Source: Thecaphora thlaspeos
Taxonomy: Eukaryota > Basidiomycota > Ustilaginomycetes > Urocystidales > Glomosporiaceae
DNA: 64,000 nt
Assembly (NCBI GenBank): GCA_900291925.1
Contig: UWYS01000002.1
Location: forward strand, 744,001-808,000
Direction of reading: 5' to 3'
Shown: positions 51,373 to 62,141 of the stretch, piece by piece
Numbering within the stretch: position 1 is the stretch's first letter
How the letters are laid out: the number at the start of each line of letters is the position of its first letter
Made by a program: the position numbers and the translations under genes
Notes under the pieces: model-generated
What the model was told of the DNA's origin: nothing
The model's input: the letters and a program-made list of their open reading frames with translations, nothing else
Databases searched by the model: none

Positions 51373-54300
51373 ATGCACTGGCCCTTGAAGCCCTCGCTGG
51401 CCGCGCTGACCTACGCTAGCGTCCGCGCCGTCTGGCCACGCCGTTCGGTTGCCACGCTCGACTCCTCGCTGGGCCGCCATCCGAACCAGGACCGCCCAGC
51501 AGCGCTCCAACACCATGTCGGCGCGTGTCCTCCCACAGGTTTTGGCCACTGCTCTGGTCGGCAGTTCCGCTACGCCTCGTCGGACATCGCCGGTTGCACC
51601 TCGAAGTGCAGCCCAACATCAAACATCGCTTATCTTTCCTTTCCTCGGTCAATATGCGGCGCCGCATCTGTCACGGGCCCGCCAATGGCACGATCTGCCT
51701 CTACCTCGGCCGCAAGTAGCTGGGGCGTTGCAGACGATACCGATGACACCCCCATCCCACGCAACGCCGTCGGCGTGCAGCTTCTACCGACCAAGCTGCA
51801 CGCTCAGCTCTTTCCAAAGACGTCGGATCCGGTTCCGCCCGTCGATAAGCTCGCCCTCAGCATCAGCAAGGAGCACCTCAGCCAACATGGTCTTAAGGCG
51901 AGCCAGGCCGCCACCCTGCCGCAGACGTCGTTCGACATGCCCGAGCTCCAGGGCAGGGATCTTGCGGAGCACTTCTGGAGCATCGGGCGCGAGGTGGCCC
52001 AGCCGTGGCTCGGGATGGCCCACGAGCTCGCCTCGCTCAAGCTCATAGATCCGCCAGAGGAGGTCGAGGACGATGCCTCGCGGACCGACGACTTCCGCTT
52101 CGAACCTGCCGAGTGGATCAATCTCGACCCGTCGCTCCGCACGTCGGAACACCTCAAGCCGATGCGCTGGTCGCAGTCGCCAGGCTGGACGCGATACCCC
52201 ATCCTTCGCTCCGACAATGGCCTTGCCTCGGTCCTTGGACCCGGAACCGGCGTCCCTTACCCAGACAAGGAGGACGACGCGCTGGTATTCGACGTCGAGA
52301 CGATGGTCTGCGAAGGCCTCTACCCCGTCATGGCCACCGCCGCTGGCAGGCGGGCCTGGTACAGTTGGCTCAGCCCGTGGCTCGTCGGTGACGGCGAGGG
52401 CAAGGAGCGCAAGCACCACCTCATACCGCTGGGGCCGAGCGGGCCTGGCTCTCACCCGCGCCTTGTCGTCGGCCACAACGTCTCGTACGACCGAGCCCGT
52501 ACGCTCGAGGAGTACATGCTCGACCTCGGGACGACTCGCTGGCTCGACACAATGAGCCTTCACGTCGCGACCCGCGGCATCTCGTCGCCGCAGCGTCCCG
52601 CCTGGATGCTGCACAACAAGGCCAAGGCCGAGCGGCGCGCCAAAAAACTGCTCCAGCAGACGCAGCTGCGCGAAGAGACGCGCAGGGCCATCGAAAATGC
52701 ACTCTCCGGGATCGACTACGATGCCGACCAGCTGGAGGGCCTCAAGCTCGAGGCGCTCGACCAGGAGGACGCCGACGCGGGAGCAGCGGCAGCGACAGCA
52801 GAGCCCGGGTTTCCGGCCGCTTCCACCGATGCCTATGGCGACGTGGGGGCCGAGAGCGGTGGGCCGAGTGCGGCAGGGACAGCGTCGCCGTTCGACTTTG
52901 ACTTTGACGGAGGCGACGAGACCGCAACAGCCAGTGCGGCAGCCAAGTCGTCGTCCGCCTGGCTTGAGGAGACGTCTAAGAACTCGCTTGCCGACGTCGC
53001 CCGCCTGCACCGCGTTCCGCTCAAGGTCTCGAAGGCGGCGCGCGATGCTTTCGTTGACGGAACGCCGAGGGAGCAGATCCTCGCCGACGTCCAGCATCTC
53101 TTGTCCTACTGCGCGTCCGATGTCCTGGCGACTCACCAGATCTTCTGCAAGGTTTGGACCGATTTCGCCGCCCGGTGCCCGCATCCCGCTACGATCGCCG
53201 GTGTCCTCCACCTCGGCAGCACGTTGCTGCCGGTCGACGACGAGTGGCTCGACTACAAGGCCCGCTGCGACGAAAAGTTCAATGAGCTCAACGACGTCGT
53301 CCAGGGCTGTCTCCTCCAGCTCGCCGAGAAGCTGAAAGAGGAAGGGTCCGCCGGCGTGCCGTGGTCGGTCGCCGAAGCCATCTCTGCTACCACGGACTCG
53401 CAGGTCCCGCTTGACACCGGCTCCGACGCCGCGCTTCGCCACAAGGCGTGGTGGCAGGACGATCCATGGTACTCGCAGCTGGACTGGTCGCTCAAGAAGC
53501 CGAAGAGGGCCAAGCGGCAGCGATCGGACGGTGACGACGGCGAGGGTGCCGGCATCGCCGCGGCCGCCAGCCCCTTCGAGGTTCCGGCGTGGTATCGCGA
53601 CGCCGTGGTGCGCAACAAGACAAAGGCCGGCTTCGGCCCCAAAACGCTCGTAGCGCAGCAGCTCCTTCGCCTGCACGTCAACGACGAACCGCTTGTCCGC
53701 GATGGAAAGAGCTGGTCGATCGCGCAAAGCGACCGGCAGTCTTCCTCTTCCTCCTCGGCGCCGAGCGCCATCGCCGCGGGCAATGTGCTCGGTGCCTTGG
53801 CGCTCAAGAAACATGGCGACGTTCTGCAAAGCCGGGCCGGACCGTTGGGGGAGCGCGTGCTGTCCGCCGTCAAGAGCAAGCAGGATGTCGAAGACGAAGA
53901 GGTCGCTGCGCTGCTGCGCGAGCTGGCCGAGGAGGTCAGAGTGATGGACCCGAAGGCCGTCGCAGCCGATCCGCAGCTGTCGCAGCTTGACTGGAGCCTG
54001 AAGGAACTCCGGCCGGACGAGCTGATGACTGCGACCGCTGGGCAGGTCTCGCCCGACGGCAGCGGGGATGCAAAGCCCGCCAGGGTGGAGCCCGAATGGT
54101 GGCCCAAGTGGTACTGGGACCTTGTCAAGAGCGCTACGGGCGAGCTGCAGGTGACGATCCGCTCAGCCGTCGCGCCGCTTCTTCTCAAAGTCTCATGGTG
54201 CGGCTGCCCGCTCTTCCGCAGCCGCGAGCACGGCTGGACGTACCGCCTCGATGCCGACAAGTCGCCCGGCTTCGTCACCCGCCAGAAGCCGCTGACTTTC

Positions 54301-57300
54301 AAGCTGATCGCCGACGCGCACCTGCAGGCGCAGATCGGCGCCAACCCGCCGTACCAGATGGCGGCGCGGAAGGGTAGGGGCGCGTCCAAGGCGGCGGCGC
54401 CGCCGTCGCTAGCGTCCGGTACCCACTTCTTCAAGGTGCCGCACAGCGAGGGCGAGGACTCCAATGTCGGGAGCCCGTTCTCAAAGGGCTTCATCCCGTA
54501 CTTTGAGGACGGGACGCTGCGGAGCCAACATCCGGACGAGATCGGCCAGAGGGCGGCGCGGACCGCGCTCGAGCTCAACGCCCAATGCAGCTACTGGATC
54601 GCGGTGCGCGACCGGGTCGACAAGCAGATGGTCGTGTGGGACGGCGAGGCGGGCACCGCGATGGGCTACGCGGCCGGCGTCAGCGGCGCGCGGACCGAGA
54701 GGCCCGACGAGGCGAACCGCGCCAAGGGGATCATCCTCCCGCAGGTCGTCAGCATGGGAACGGTGACCCGACGGGCCACCGAAAACACCTGGCTTACCGC
54801 CTCCAACGCCAAGAAGAACCGGCTCGGCTCCGAGCTCAAGGCGATGGTCAAGGCGCCGCCGGGCTACAGCCTGGTCGGCGCCGACGTTGACAGCGAGGAG
54901 CTGTGGATCTGCAGCGTGATGGGCGACGCTCAGTTCGGTATACATGGTGCCACCGCCATCAGCTGGATGACTCTCGAGGGGACTAAAGCGCACGGGACCG
55001 ACCTGCACAGCAAGACGGCCGGCATTCTCGGCATCAGCCGCAACCAGGCCAAGGTGTTCAACTACAGCCGCATCTACGGCGCCGGCATCAAGCACGCCAC
55101 CCAGCTCCTGCTCAAGGCCAACCCTTCGATGAGTACTGACGAGGCGACCAAGCTGGCCAAGGAGCTCTACGCCGCGACAAAGGGCCAGAACACGCACACC
55201 GACGAGCTGTTCGACCGCAAGTTCTGGTTCGGCGGGACCGAGAGCTACGTGTTCAACAAGCTCGAGAGCATCGCGCTGAGCGACGAGCCGCAGACGCCGG
55301 CACTCGACTGCGGCGTCACCAACGCGCTCACCAAGCGCTACCTCGGCAAGGTCGACTTTGGCAACGGACGGCTGTCGGAGGAATACATGCCGAGCCGCAT
55401 CAATTGGGTCGTCCAATCGAGCGGCGTCGACTACCTCCACCTTCTAATTGCCTCGATGGAATGGCTCTGCCGCCGTTACAGTATCGACGCCCGCTTCATG
55501 CTTAGCGTCCACGACGAGGTGCGCTACCTCGCCAGGGACGAGGATCGCTACCGCGCCGCCATGGCGCTCCAGATCGCCAACCTCTGGACCCGCGCGATGT
55601 TTGCCTTTAAGCTCCAGATGGACGACCTCCCGCTTGGCTGTGCCTTCTTCACCGCCGTCGATGTCGACAAGGTGCTGCGCAAGGAGGCCGACGACCCTTG
55701 CGTGACGCCGAGCCACCCGGACCCGCTGCCGGTAGGTGAGGCTCTCGAGATTCAGCAGATTCTCGATGCGACCAACAACGGCTCGCTCCACTCGGACCGC
55801 CGCACCATGGACACCCGGGTCCCCGCGCTCGCATCGGGCCCGCTCGATGCCGTCCAGGGCCGGTCCGAGTACCTAGCCCCGGGCTACCCGACCTACGTCC
55901 CTTCGCGCCAGGTGCACCGGTCAACGGGCCAGCGCGGACTCAACTACCTCCAGGCGCAGGCCTCTAAGGAGATCGCCGAGATCAGGGCCCTGGAGCAGCG
56001 GGCCAAGGCATCGGCCGACGGCGCCGCCGCCAAGTGTGCCAGTAGGCCAAAGCTGCCTGGTTCCACTGCTGCGTCCGCCACCAGCAAGGTCAAGCCGCCG
56101 CTCAATGAGGACGACTGGGTCGAGAGCTGTGCTGACGAGGCTGCCGGTGCTGGCCCAGTGTCCTCGCCTCGTCGGCCGCGTGCAAAAAAGTCGCCGTCGA
56201 CAGCTTCCGCTGCCAAGCCGACGAGCGCCTCGCGCCCATCAACCAGCAAGAGCAGCGCAGCGGGAAATGCTCAACGCCGAAGCTTCTCCACACATGCGCC
56301 GCTGCGGAACCCTCCTTTGGACGATGCTGCTGGCCGCGCATCGCCGGTGATCGAATTCGAAATCGACTCTCTGTTTCCGCTGGCGCCCGTTCGGCCCAGG
56401 CAGCCCTTCTACCGATCGCCGGAGCACCGCAGTCGCATCCTCGGCGGCCTCTACCGTCCGCTGCTGCGCAACTGCCCCAAGGAGCTCGACGCCCTGCGAG
56501 GGTCGGTGCGTCTGACGATGCAGAGGAGGAAGTCACTGACCTCGAAGAGCGTCGTCGACCAGATCTACGCTAAGGGACAGGAGCTGCTGCAGACCTTCCT
56601 CGCAGCTCGTCGGGGTGATGCGGCGGCGCTGCGGACGCTGAGAAAGAAGGATGCGCGGATCCGGGCGAAGCTGCACCGGCAGAGCTGGAGAGAGCTGTGG
56701 GAGAGGAAACTGCACGAGCGCAAGTACCCGCCGCGCATCGCGCACCACTCGGGAGCGCTGCTGCCGCCGTCGATCTCGAACCGACCGCTGCCCCGATACA
56801 AGCCGGTGCAGCCGGTGGCGATCAGCATGATGATCTTCAAGCGGAGGCTGGCGCGGCTGGGACGGGCCGCGAGGATCGCGGAGATCGACGAACTGCTGGC
56901 GGCACAACACGGCGATGTCCAGATGATGCGCGGGCTGCTGGACCAGCGGCAGCTCGCGTCGTGGAGCGGCTTTAGTGAGTAGCGGCGTGTGGCGTTGCGT
57001 GGGCGACAGCGAGTAGTAGTGACCGGCGCTGACGACGTGAGAATCGCCAACTAACTCCCTCCCCCGTCTCTTAACTGCGTCTCTTGCGTGCCTCCAGACG
57101 ACGCGCTGGCCGAGCAGAGGATTGAGCTGCGAAAGTCATTCGCGCTCGATCACGAGCGCTCTCAGATGGTGTTTGACAGCAAGACGCTCGTGATGGCGAA
57201 GAGGGCGCGGATAGCAAAGAAGAGGTGAGTCGTGACGCGAAGGAGTTGGTCTCGAGGAAAAGTGGCGGCTGACGCTGGATGTCTCCTGCTCGGTCACCCT

Positions 57301-57453
57301 CTGATGCCGACTATCAGGGCGCACCTACGAGCCAAGCACCTTGAGACGCAATGGAGGCAGCGTCTGAGAGAGAAATTCTTCAGCAAGAGGAGGAGCATGC
57401 GTCGGAAGCGCATCGCTCGAAGCCTGTCCGACCATCTTGCCCAGTCGTCGTAG
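51373..57453 (+). CDS. MIP1: Mitochondrial DNA polymerase gamma fused to a C-terminal LYR-motif region
   Basis: Replicative polymerase of mtDNA. Three exons: 51373-56974, 57098-57224 and 57318-57453, giving 1954 residues. The start at 51373 gives a good presequence (MHWPLKPSLAALTYASVRAV). Proofreading motifs: exo I VFDVETMV (residue ~306), exo II VVGHNVSYDR (~367), exo III YCASD (~579). Polymerase motifs: A GADVDSEELW (~1171), B RNQAKVFNYSRIYGAG (~1222), C SVHDEVRY (~1380). The polymerase should end near residue 1460, but the frame continues through a Ser/Lys/Pro linker into RRSFSTHAPLRNPPL (~1635), resembling a mitochondrial presequence cleavage site. It then enters 'LYRPLLRNCPKELDALRG' (~1693) and KGQELLQTFLAARRG, typical of a Complex-1 LYR protein, and ends in a very basic helix-rich tail encoded partly by exons 2 and 3. 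No stop, and no ATG between residues ~1480 and ~1715, separates the parts. Confidence 0.9.
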
Positions 57454-58886
57454 CATCACCAGGCTCGCACAATTACTCAGCACGGCGAACGACGATACGT
57501 GAAAGGACATTTCGAGCCTCTTTGCTCGTCTGCTTGCGCCACAGCGATGTCAGTCAGAGTAGCGATACTGTACGTCCTGCGTGCGGCGGGTATCATGGAC
57601 GAGGCCGGGAGGGGAATATGGGAGTTCGGGCCGTCGTCTCCGACAGATCTAAGTATAGAAAGCCAGCCCAAAGGCCGGAGCGACGTTCTGAGCGGCGTTC
57701 GGTTGCGTGCGTAATGCGAGATCCCTAAGAAGCAGAAGCAAGCTAAGGAAGGTGTTCGCGCCGTTCCTACATAGTACCTAGCGGCGAATGTATGCTGAGA
57801 TACAGCACAGTACAGTACTGCAGTTGGCTATGCCAGGTTTCTTGAGACTTTTGCCGCTGTAATTAAGAGAATATGGCTCACATCCCGAATGACCTGTGTA
57901 CTGTAGGAGGACGAGGCGGTGCCTCATATGATGCTCGAGCCGAGCGTTGGCGGGCAGCCACCCAAACAGATACAGTAGACGAAGAAGAGCAAGCGCAAGG
58001 AGGATGTGCGACGTGCATAGAGTGTGCAGCCGGCGAGCGGCGAGCGGGGCGTGCACGCGCAGCGCCATCGCTTCGGATCACATCCGCTACGTCGATACCT
58101 CGGTCAGAGAGCTGCGGCTGAGTCGGAGACGGTGGAGGGGTGGCGTTCGACGCAAGGTACGACAGATCTGTCGCGCCTCTTGCAGCCAGCCAGCCGGCCA
58201 GCATGCACTCTGATGTCACTATGCGTCAGCGCAGAAATGCTGCTCAAAAGGAACCTTCTGTTTTCAGCCTTTTTTTAGCTTGTGTGTGTCTTCTCCGCCC
58301 CAAAGCGTGCGTTGCACTCCAACGAAAGCCGCTGCGCATGCCTCCGTACGAGTCGCCGCCCGGGGCCCCCCGCAGCGGGCACGGCGGTGCACACAGCGCT
58401 ACATACATCCTCTGCTCGCCCACCGTTCATCATCATCGTCCCTCAGCGTCACCATGCCTTTCGCTTACCGGAGCGAACGATCGCCTTTCAAGCTCCTTTG
58501 CATCCCATCCCGTCCCGTCCCGCCCCAGCAGCAGGCATGGCGATGACCGGCCGTCGTTGTTTGATCAGCCTATCAGCCCAGACCAGCCGGTTGGCATGAG
58601 GCAGCAAGCGAAGCGGAGAGGGAAGTTGGGCCCCGCCGCCCCCCTCTGCCTGACTGTCATCCGTTCTCTTCCCTGCCCCTGGCCCCGGATGAAGGCCAGC
58701 CTGGTATAAGAAACCCCTTGCCCTGCCCGGACCTCCGTCCACCGATCCGACCATTCAGCGTATATCTCTTCTTGCACCGGCCCAAAGGCACATACACACC
58801 TTCACTCCCTCCGATACCCACCGACGATATCAGACGGTCTTCGCTTCTCTCTAATTTTCCACTAACCCAACACAGACCCGCACACC
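57454..58886. other. Intergenic region MIP1 - coiled-coil gene
   Basis: About 1.4 kb. It contains several TACTGTAC/GTACAGTAC strings (57567-57572, 57763-57770, 57802-57815, 57896-57902) in an AT-richer stretch and a CAC/CCA-rich leader just before 58887. Frames across it have no support. Confidence 0.45.
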
Positions 58887-59963
58887 ATGGCTGACCTTCA
58901 ACGCAGTGGCTCAGTCCTCGTCACCGAGATCAAGGCCGATCACGCCGCACAGGCCTCCAACGGTTCTGCCCTCCCTAACGGTTCCGCCATCAACGGCCAC
59001 GCCGTCCCCGGCACCGCTACCGATGGCGGCGCGTTCCCCGCCGCGCCTCTCGACCCCACCGTCACCAGCTCGCCCAGCCACTCTGCCCAGCCGTCGCAGG
59101 TCAGCGCCGTTGGCGGCAACGGTCCCGCCTACGCGACCGAGGTCTCGCAGCTCTCGACGGCCGGTGTCGTACCGCAACAGGCTCAGGCCCAGCAGGCGCC
59201 GTCGGCCTTCCCCAAGCCCCAGGTCGCGCCCGTTCAGCACGCCGACCCGCAGGCGGTCCCGCAGACGGCTCCCATCAACACGGCCGTCCCCTCGACCGCC
59301 GCCGTCCCCGGCACCGCCCCGACCTCGGCTGTCTCGCCCACGAGCCACATCACCGCCCCCGGAAGCACCCTCTCTAGGTCCGACGCCCCAACCCAGGATG
59401 GCGTTCCCGCTGCCGGTGCCGGTGCCGCCGCTGTCCCCGCCGCCGCAGCCGTCGCCTCTCCTCAGGAGCAGTTGCAGGCCGCTGTGGCCCCCGCCACTAC
59501 GACCGCCGCCGCTATCCCCGTCGGCTCGCAGCCCGCACAGGCGGCACTCCCCGCCAAGGACGTCAAGAAGTACGACAAGCTGATGAGGACCGAGGCCAAG
59601 AACGAGGAAAAGTCGCTCAAGAAGGCGCTCAAGGACGCGTCGTCATCCGAGAAGCTGCTGCGCAAGGCGCGCGAGGAGGAGGCCAAGGCGCTGAAGAAGC
59701 AGGAGAAGGCCACGACAAAGGAGCACAAGGCGGCCAAGGAGCTCGCCAAGGCCAAGGCCGAGTACGAAGAGTACGCCTCGGACCTCGAAAAGGCAAAGCA
59801 GAAGACCGAGCTCAAGAAGAAGCACCACCAGGACATGATCGAGAGCTACGACACGACAAAGGCCCACATCGAGCAGCTGCGTGGCCAGAAGCTCGCAAAC
59901 GACCAGGACCGTGCCAAGCGTGCCGCCTCGCTCCACGGTACCGTCACCTCGATCCGCAAGTAG
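58887..59963 (+). CDS. Ala/Pro-rich protein with long C-terminal coiled coil
   Basis: Single exon, 358 residues; family not recognised. Residues 1-220 are low-complexity Ala/Pro/Thr/Ser/Val (VPGTATDGGAFPAAPLD, AAVPAAAAVASPQEQLQAAV). Residues about 225-350 are a highly charged helix with heptad-like spacing: KYDKLMRTEAKNEEKSLKKAL, EKLLRKAREEEAKALKKQEK, AKELAKAKAEYEEYASDLEK, HHQDMIESYDTTKAHIEQL. There is no signal peptide or membrane segment. The coding GC3 bias is as strong as in the housekeeping genes, suggesting high expression. It resembles fungal coiled-coil structural or stress proteins only in a general way, so no function is given. Confidence 0.75.
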   Translation: MADLQRSGSVLVTEIKADHAAQASNGSALPNGSAINGHAVPGTATDGGAFPAAPLDPTVTSSPSHSAQPSQVSAVGGNGPAYATEVSQLSTAGVVPQQAQAQQAPSAFPKPQVAPVQHADPQAVPQTAPINTAVPSTAAVPGTAPTSAVSPTSHITAPGSTLSRSDAPTQDGVPAAGAGAAAVPAAAAVASPQEQLQAAVAPATTTAAAIPVGSQPAQAALPAKDVKKYDKLMRTEAKNEEKSLKKALKDASSSEKLLRKAREEEAKALKKQEKATTKEHKAAKELAKAKAEYEEYASDLEKAKQKTELKKKHHQDMIESYDTTKAHIEQLRGQKLANDQDRAKRAASLHGTVTSIRK

Positions 59964-60821
59964 GCACCTGGTCGCCATCCAGGTCTGTCGGACGGCGACG
60001 CCGCCCTCTAGCTCCTCGTCAGCCTCGATCACCTTGCAACTGTAGCATCTCTCGCTTTTCGTTCTCTTCATTTCCGTCCGCCCCTTTCGTCCGCCTCCGC
60101 CTATCGATATCCTCCTCGGTGGGCGGCCGGTGGGCATCGGGAGCTCTGGGAGGCCGAGTCGTAGAAGATTGTGCTCCTGGCAACAGGGGAAGTCGCACAA
60201 GCATACCCTTTCTACGGCGAGGTTAAATTCTCTTTGCCATTTACCTTTGATCGACGGTCTCGTTGGGATTCTTAATCTGTTCCTGCCCCATCGTCATTTG
60301 CTCCCTTTCCTCTTGAAACGGATGGCGTGAAACGTCTCATTTCTTGTACATCGAAATGACCCCGCGTTTCGGTCAAGGCGGAATGCAGTCAGCTGATTCG
60401 TTGACTCGGCCATGAATGCGCGTTTCAAATGGATTGGCAAGGTGTTGGCTATGTGTGCGTGTGATCCTCCTTCTTGGGACTGTGTGAAGAGCGGCGACGA
60501 CGTCCTTGGTTAGCAGATGACTCCAGGAGCCAGCTCCGGACCACTTTCTCGTGCGAGAGAGGGAGTTCGCTGCCATTTGTAATCCGAGCGCTGGCGAGGG
60601 GTGCGCCCGCGCCTCGCCAGATTATTGTAAGCGCCGATATGCCCCGCTTTCGCGCAAAGGCATAGGCTCACGGCGGGCAGGGCTCGACCGGGCCCTTCCG
60701 CGTTGTCCACGACCCGCCATCCCATCGCCCGCCCATCTGTACCCTCACTCACGCCACTCGCACCACCACCTCTCCTCCGTCGCCACCACCGCTCCCTCCC
60801 CACCCACACCTTCTCCGTACC
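59964..60821. other. Intergenic region coiled-coil gene - SDH3
   Basis: About 860 bases: T-rich 3' flank (60200-60360) followed by a more GC-rich promoter and the CAC/ACC leader of SDH3 (60740-60820). Nothing else seen. Confidence 0.45.
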
Positions 60822-61857
60822 ATGCAGTCCACACGCGCCCTTTCGATCTCGCAGCGACTGCTCACCCAGTCCACACGCGCCCCTTCCTCTTCGGCGGGTG
60901 GTGTCGGCTCGGTCGGTCTGCTGCTCCGTTCCTCTCCCGTCGCCTCCAATCTCGCCCTGAGGTCCAACCAGATCGGTGCCGTTCGAACCGCCGTTTCCAC
61001 CGCCAAGATGAGCCAGGGCGAGAACCTCGAGCTCCTCAACAAGCACAGGGCCGTCCGTCCCATCTCGCCCCACCTCTCCATCTACCAGCCTCAACTCACC
61101 TGGTACCTCTCCAGTCTCAACCGTATCACCGGATCGGCGCTGAGCGGTCGTGAGTACTCCTTGATGCGCGAACAGGGACGGAGTCAGATGCGAGTCGGAA
61201 ATGGTGGAGGTCTATCGGACGGTCTTGAAGGAGTTAGGGGCGGGCATCGTGGTACCGCCATGCCGACCCTCCTCGTCAGCGGAGCGTCGGTGGCACAAGC
61301 TCGACAGGGAGGCCTACAGGGATACCGAGAGACATTGTTGCACCAGTCTCCAGCTCGACATCAGCTCCAGTCCACGCAGTAGCCGAAGCGAGTCTCTCGG
61401 TTCAACCTTTACTCACGCTTTGCCCAACAACACTCCCTTCCTCTCTCCCCTCCCTTCGCCAGTGATGTACGTCTACGCTCTCGCCTACGTCGCCGCGCCG
61501 CACGTCGGGCTGGGCGAGCTCCTCACGTCTGCCTCGCTGGTCGACACGGTCGCCCACCTTCCCTTCTGGCTCAAGCTCACCCTAAAGGCTCCGCTCGCCG
61601 CCGCTTTCAGCTACCACAACTTTGCCGGTCTCCGACACCTTGCCTGGGACTACGGCTACTGTAAGCTGCCTTGCCTTGCCTTGCCTTTCCTGCCTCCCGA
61701 AGAAGTCCCGTACCGCTGAGCAAGATGCTAATCCTCATTCGACAACGTGCCTTGACGAACACGCATCGCAGTCCTTTCCCTCAAGGGCGTCTACTCGACC
61801 GGATACGCCCTCATGGCTGCCACCGCCGTCTCGACCATCGCTCTCTGCGCCATCTGA
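60822..61857 (+). CDS. SDH3: Succinate dehydrogenase cytochrome b subunit (SDHC)
   Basis: Membrane anchor of complex II, binding heme b and ubiquinone in the inner membrane. Three exons: 60822-61149, 61463-61660 and 61772-61857, giving 203 residues. The presequence covers about the first 65 residues. The mature part starts with [20 protein letters not shown] and [11 protein letters not shown] (quinone-site Ser/Arg region) and continues across the intron as [10 protein letters not shown]. Two further membrane helices follow. '[17 protein letters not shown]' holds the family's heme-ligand His and the RHLxWD motif. The last exon supplies the third helix ([18 protein letters not shown]) to the stop. 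The first intron is 313 nt, long for this window. Confidence 0.94.
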
Positions 61858-62141
61858 AGAGATGCAACGGCGGCAAGAGAGGTGTCTGATTCCGTGTAAA
61901 GCCAAGCAGATGCCGAATCACACGTTTCCAACTTGGTCCTGAGCAGAGATCGTCCGCTGTGTGCGAGGGCGTCTGTGCGGGAACGAGGCATCGCATCGAC
62001 CCGGACAGCCCTGTAGCGACGAGGCAATGCATTCAGCGCTCCCTCACGACAGTCAAAGCCACATCGCAAGCACGATCCGGGGTGAATTGACACCTCTTCT
62101 CATTCCATTTCACATTTCTTCAGAAGCTCAAGCTCAGGTAA

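Noticed and set aside
51784..53829. 681-codon minus-strand open frame opposite the MIP1 N-terminal half
   Set aside because: Antisense shadow of a clear polymerase exonuclease domain; low-complexity Arg/Leu/Val/Gly composition without family similarity.
4439..61857. A functional mitochondrial gene cluster
   Set aside because: Six mitochondrial genes occur over 57 kb, but on both strands, with unrelated genes between them and separate promoters; this is compatible with chance.
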